This document shows, one piece after another, positions 36,010 to 37,516 of a stretch of DNA of 37,516 nt (position 1 is its first letter; every line of letters starts with the position of its first letter). Origin of the DNA: JBBRXJ01 sp038248505. GTDB taxonomy: Bacteria > Bacteroidota > Bacteroidia > Bacteroidales > JBBRXJ01. A program made the translations under genes and the position numbers. The notes under the pieces are model-generated. The model ran no database searches, was not told where the DNA came from, and saw nothing but the letters and a program-made list of their open reading frames with translations. The stretch lies in NCBI GenBank assembly GCA_038248505.1, contig JBBRXJ010000028.1:1-37516 (forward strand), read 5' to 3'.

Positions 36010-36688
36010 ATGCTGCATGCGCTTCAAAACATAGAGTTGAGTTGGAAAGAAGAATTGCAGTGGGAGATTGAAAAATTATATTTTAAAAATCTCATAACTT
36101 TTTTAGCTAGTGAACAACAAAAACATGTTATATATCCTCCTACTGAATATATCTTTAATGCCTATAATAGTACCCCTTTTGATAAAATTAAAGTAGTTAT
36201 ACTTGGTCAAGATCCATATCACGGATATGGTCAAGCCCATGGCTTATGTTTCTCTGTACCACTAGGTATTAAAGCGCCTCCTTCATTAGTAAATATTTTT
36301 AAGGAGTTAAAAAGTGATATTGGAATGTCCATTCCAAATCATGGTAATTTACATACATGGACACAAGAAGGTGTTTTTTTTATTGAATGCTACACTTACA
36401 GTACGTGCTGATCAGGCGGGCTCGCATCAACGCAAAGGTTGGGAAAACTTTACTGATGCCGCAATTAGAAAATTATCAGAAAACAGAGAAAATCTCGTTT
36501 TTCTTTTATGGGGGGCATACGCACACAAAAAAGAAAACTTAATAAATGTAAAAAAACACCTCGTTTTAAAAACGGTTCACCCCTCGCCTCTCTCCGCTTA
36601 CGCCGGATTTTTTGGATCTAAACATTTCTCATTAACGAATGAATATTTGGAGAAGAACGGGATTGAAAAGGTGAGATGGGAATTGTGA
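36010..36688 (+). pseudogene. ung: uracil-DNA glycosylase, interrupted by a frameshift
   Basis: Family 1 uracil-DNA glycosylase removes uracil from DNA. The first frame (from 36010) carries the catalytic water-activating loop GQDPYHGYGQAHGLCFS and runs to WTQEGVF, then goes out of frame and stops at 36411. The +1 frame resumes with LLNATLTVRADQAGSHQ and continues through the DNA-intercalating HPSPLSAYAGFFGSKHF loop to the stop at 36688. Joining them needs removal of one T from the T8 run at 36374-36381; with seven T the protein would read GVFLLNATLTV and be full length. As it stands the product is 133 residues and lacks the HPSPLS loop. This may be a sequencing or assembly error in a homopolymer, a real mutation or a slippage site. 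Confidence 0.9.
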
Positions 36689-36714
36689 GATAAAAGCAGA
36701 AAGAGAAAAGCAGA

Positions 36715-37516
36715 ATGGATTTTAAAATAACATCGGAATATAAGCCCACAGGGGATCAGCCAGAAGCCATTGCCCAACTGGTAAAAGGTCTAGAAAAAAA
36801 GGATGACTATCTAACATTATTGGGGGTAACAGGCTCAGGTAAAACTTTTACTATTGCCAATGTAATTGAAAAATGCAAGCGCCCAGTTCTTGTTTTAAGT
36901 CATAATAAAACCTTGGCGGCACAATTATATAGCGAGTTTAAAAGCTTTTTTCCTGATAACGCCGTTGAGTATTTCGTTTCGTATTACGATTATTATCAGC
37001 CTGAAGCTTATCTTCCAGCCACCGATACATATATTGAAAAAGATTTGGCCATTAATGAGGAGATTGAAAAGCTTCGCTTGAGTGCTACTTCATCTTTGCT
37101 ATCTGGACGCAAAGATGTTATCGTTGTATCCTCTGTTTCATGCTTGTTTGGTATTGGCAATCCAGATGATTTTCATGCAGGCACTGTAACCATAAAAGTT
37201 GGTGAACGCTTAGCTCGTAATGTTTTTTTACGTCGTTTGGTTGATGCCATGTACGCCAGAAATGAAGTGGATTTCAAGCATGGTACTTTTAGGGTAAAAG
37301 GCGATACCATTGATATTTACTTATCTTTTCATGATATTGCGTATCGTATTGTTTTTTGGGATGATGTGATTGATGTAATAAAATCATTTGACCCTATCAG
37401 TTCACAGATTATTGAAGTACTCGAAGAAGTAAATATATACCCAGCAAGTATTTTTGTAGTAGGAAAAGACCGTATTCAGCAAGCAATACGTGAGATTCAG
37501 GATGATATGATGTTAC
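36715..37516 (+). CDS. uvrB: excinuclease ABC subunit B, 3' end outside the window
   Basis: The first 267 codons of UvrB, the helicase-like damage-verifying subunit of nucleotide excision repair. It begins MDFKITSEYKPTGDQPEAI with Walker A GVTGSGKT (37-44), the damage-probing beta-hairpin YYDYYQPEAYLP (90-101), SSVSCLFGIGNP and the UvrA-binding region with KVGERLARNVFLRRLV. It has no premature stop and runs off the end of the sequence. It follows ung after 26 bases, pairing two repair genes in one probable transcript. Confidence 0.97.
   Translation, partial: MDFKITSEYKPTGDQPEAIAQLVKGLEKKDDYLTLLGVTGSGKTFTIANVIEKCKRPVLVLSHNKTLAAQLYSEFKSFFPDNAVEYFVSYYDYYQPEAYLPATDTYIEKDLAINEEIEKLRLSATSSLLSGRKDVIVVSSVSCLFGIGNPDDFHAGTVTIKVGERLARNVFLRRLVDAMYARNEVDFKHGTFRVKGDTIDIYLSFHDIAYRIVFWDDVIDVIKSFDPISSQIIEVLEEVNIYPASIFVVGKDRIQQAIREIQDDMML

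Overview
The window is AT-rich chromosomal DNA from a member of the Bacteroidetes. The signs are a C-terminal type IX secretion sorting domain (4091-6331), a TonB-dependent receptor with an N-terminal carboxypeptidase-regulatory-like domain (1-1275), many lipoproteins, TAnnTTTG-type -7 promoter elements ahead of several genes, and no evident Shine-Dalgarno sequences. I cannot place it below phylum or class level. I saw no tRNA, rRNA, CRISPR array, insertion sequence or phage gene.

Left part (1-15219): a truncated TonB receptor on the minus strand; a plus-strand zwf-pgl pair (oxidative pentose phosphate entry); a 358-base intergenic region rich in inverted repeats; a large T9SS-secreted protein; two minus-strand lipoproteins (a TIM-barrel hydrolase-like protein and a small lipocalin-like protein); an orphan CHASE4 sensor histidine kinase; a DoxX protein followed by a Tat-exported Gfo/Idh/MocA oxidoreductase; and a 12-residue-repeat protein fused to a two-helix potassium-channel pore.

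Central part (15220-34473) is about 19 kb of unbroken minus-strand genes and is the most remarkable region. In transcription order: two paralogous exported PQQ-type beta-propellers, a membrane-anchored PQQ-type propeller, an anchored NHL propeller, a Tat-exported polyferredoxin (NapG-like), a polytopic NapH/NosR-like ferredoxin, a PQQ-type propeller with three N-terminal helices, a fused HydC/HydB-type (NuoE-NuoF-2Fd) diaphorase, a chimeric flavoprotein with NuoG-like iron-sulfur ends around a GltD-like FAD core that seems to lack its NAD(P)-binding half, another exported PQQ-type propeller, a family 4 glycosyltransferase, and a MacB/LolD-like ABC ATPase with its large FtsX permease. Junctions are mostly 0-50 bases; the larger gaps are 133 bases (before the diaphorase) and 154 bases (before the ABC ATPase). 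No known terminal enzyme (hydrogenase H-cluster protein, formate dehydrogenase, NosZ, NapA) and no PQQ biosynthesis gene is present. My inference is that the locus encodes an NADH-linked, possibly flavin-bifurcating, electron-transfer system that crosses the inner membrane through the NapGH-like module and ends at envelope beta-propeller proteins of unknown chemistry.

Right part (34474-37516): a lipoprotein form of methionine sulfoxide reductase B on the minus strand, and a plus-strand run of a lipocalin lipoprotein, a uracil-DNA glycosylase broken by a single extra T in a T8 run, and the start of uvrB, which runs off the window.
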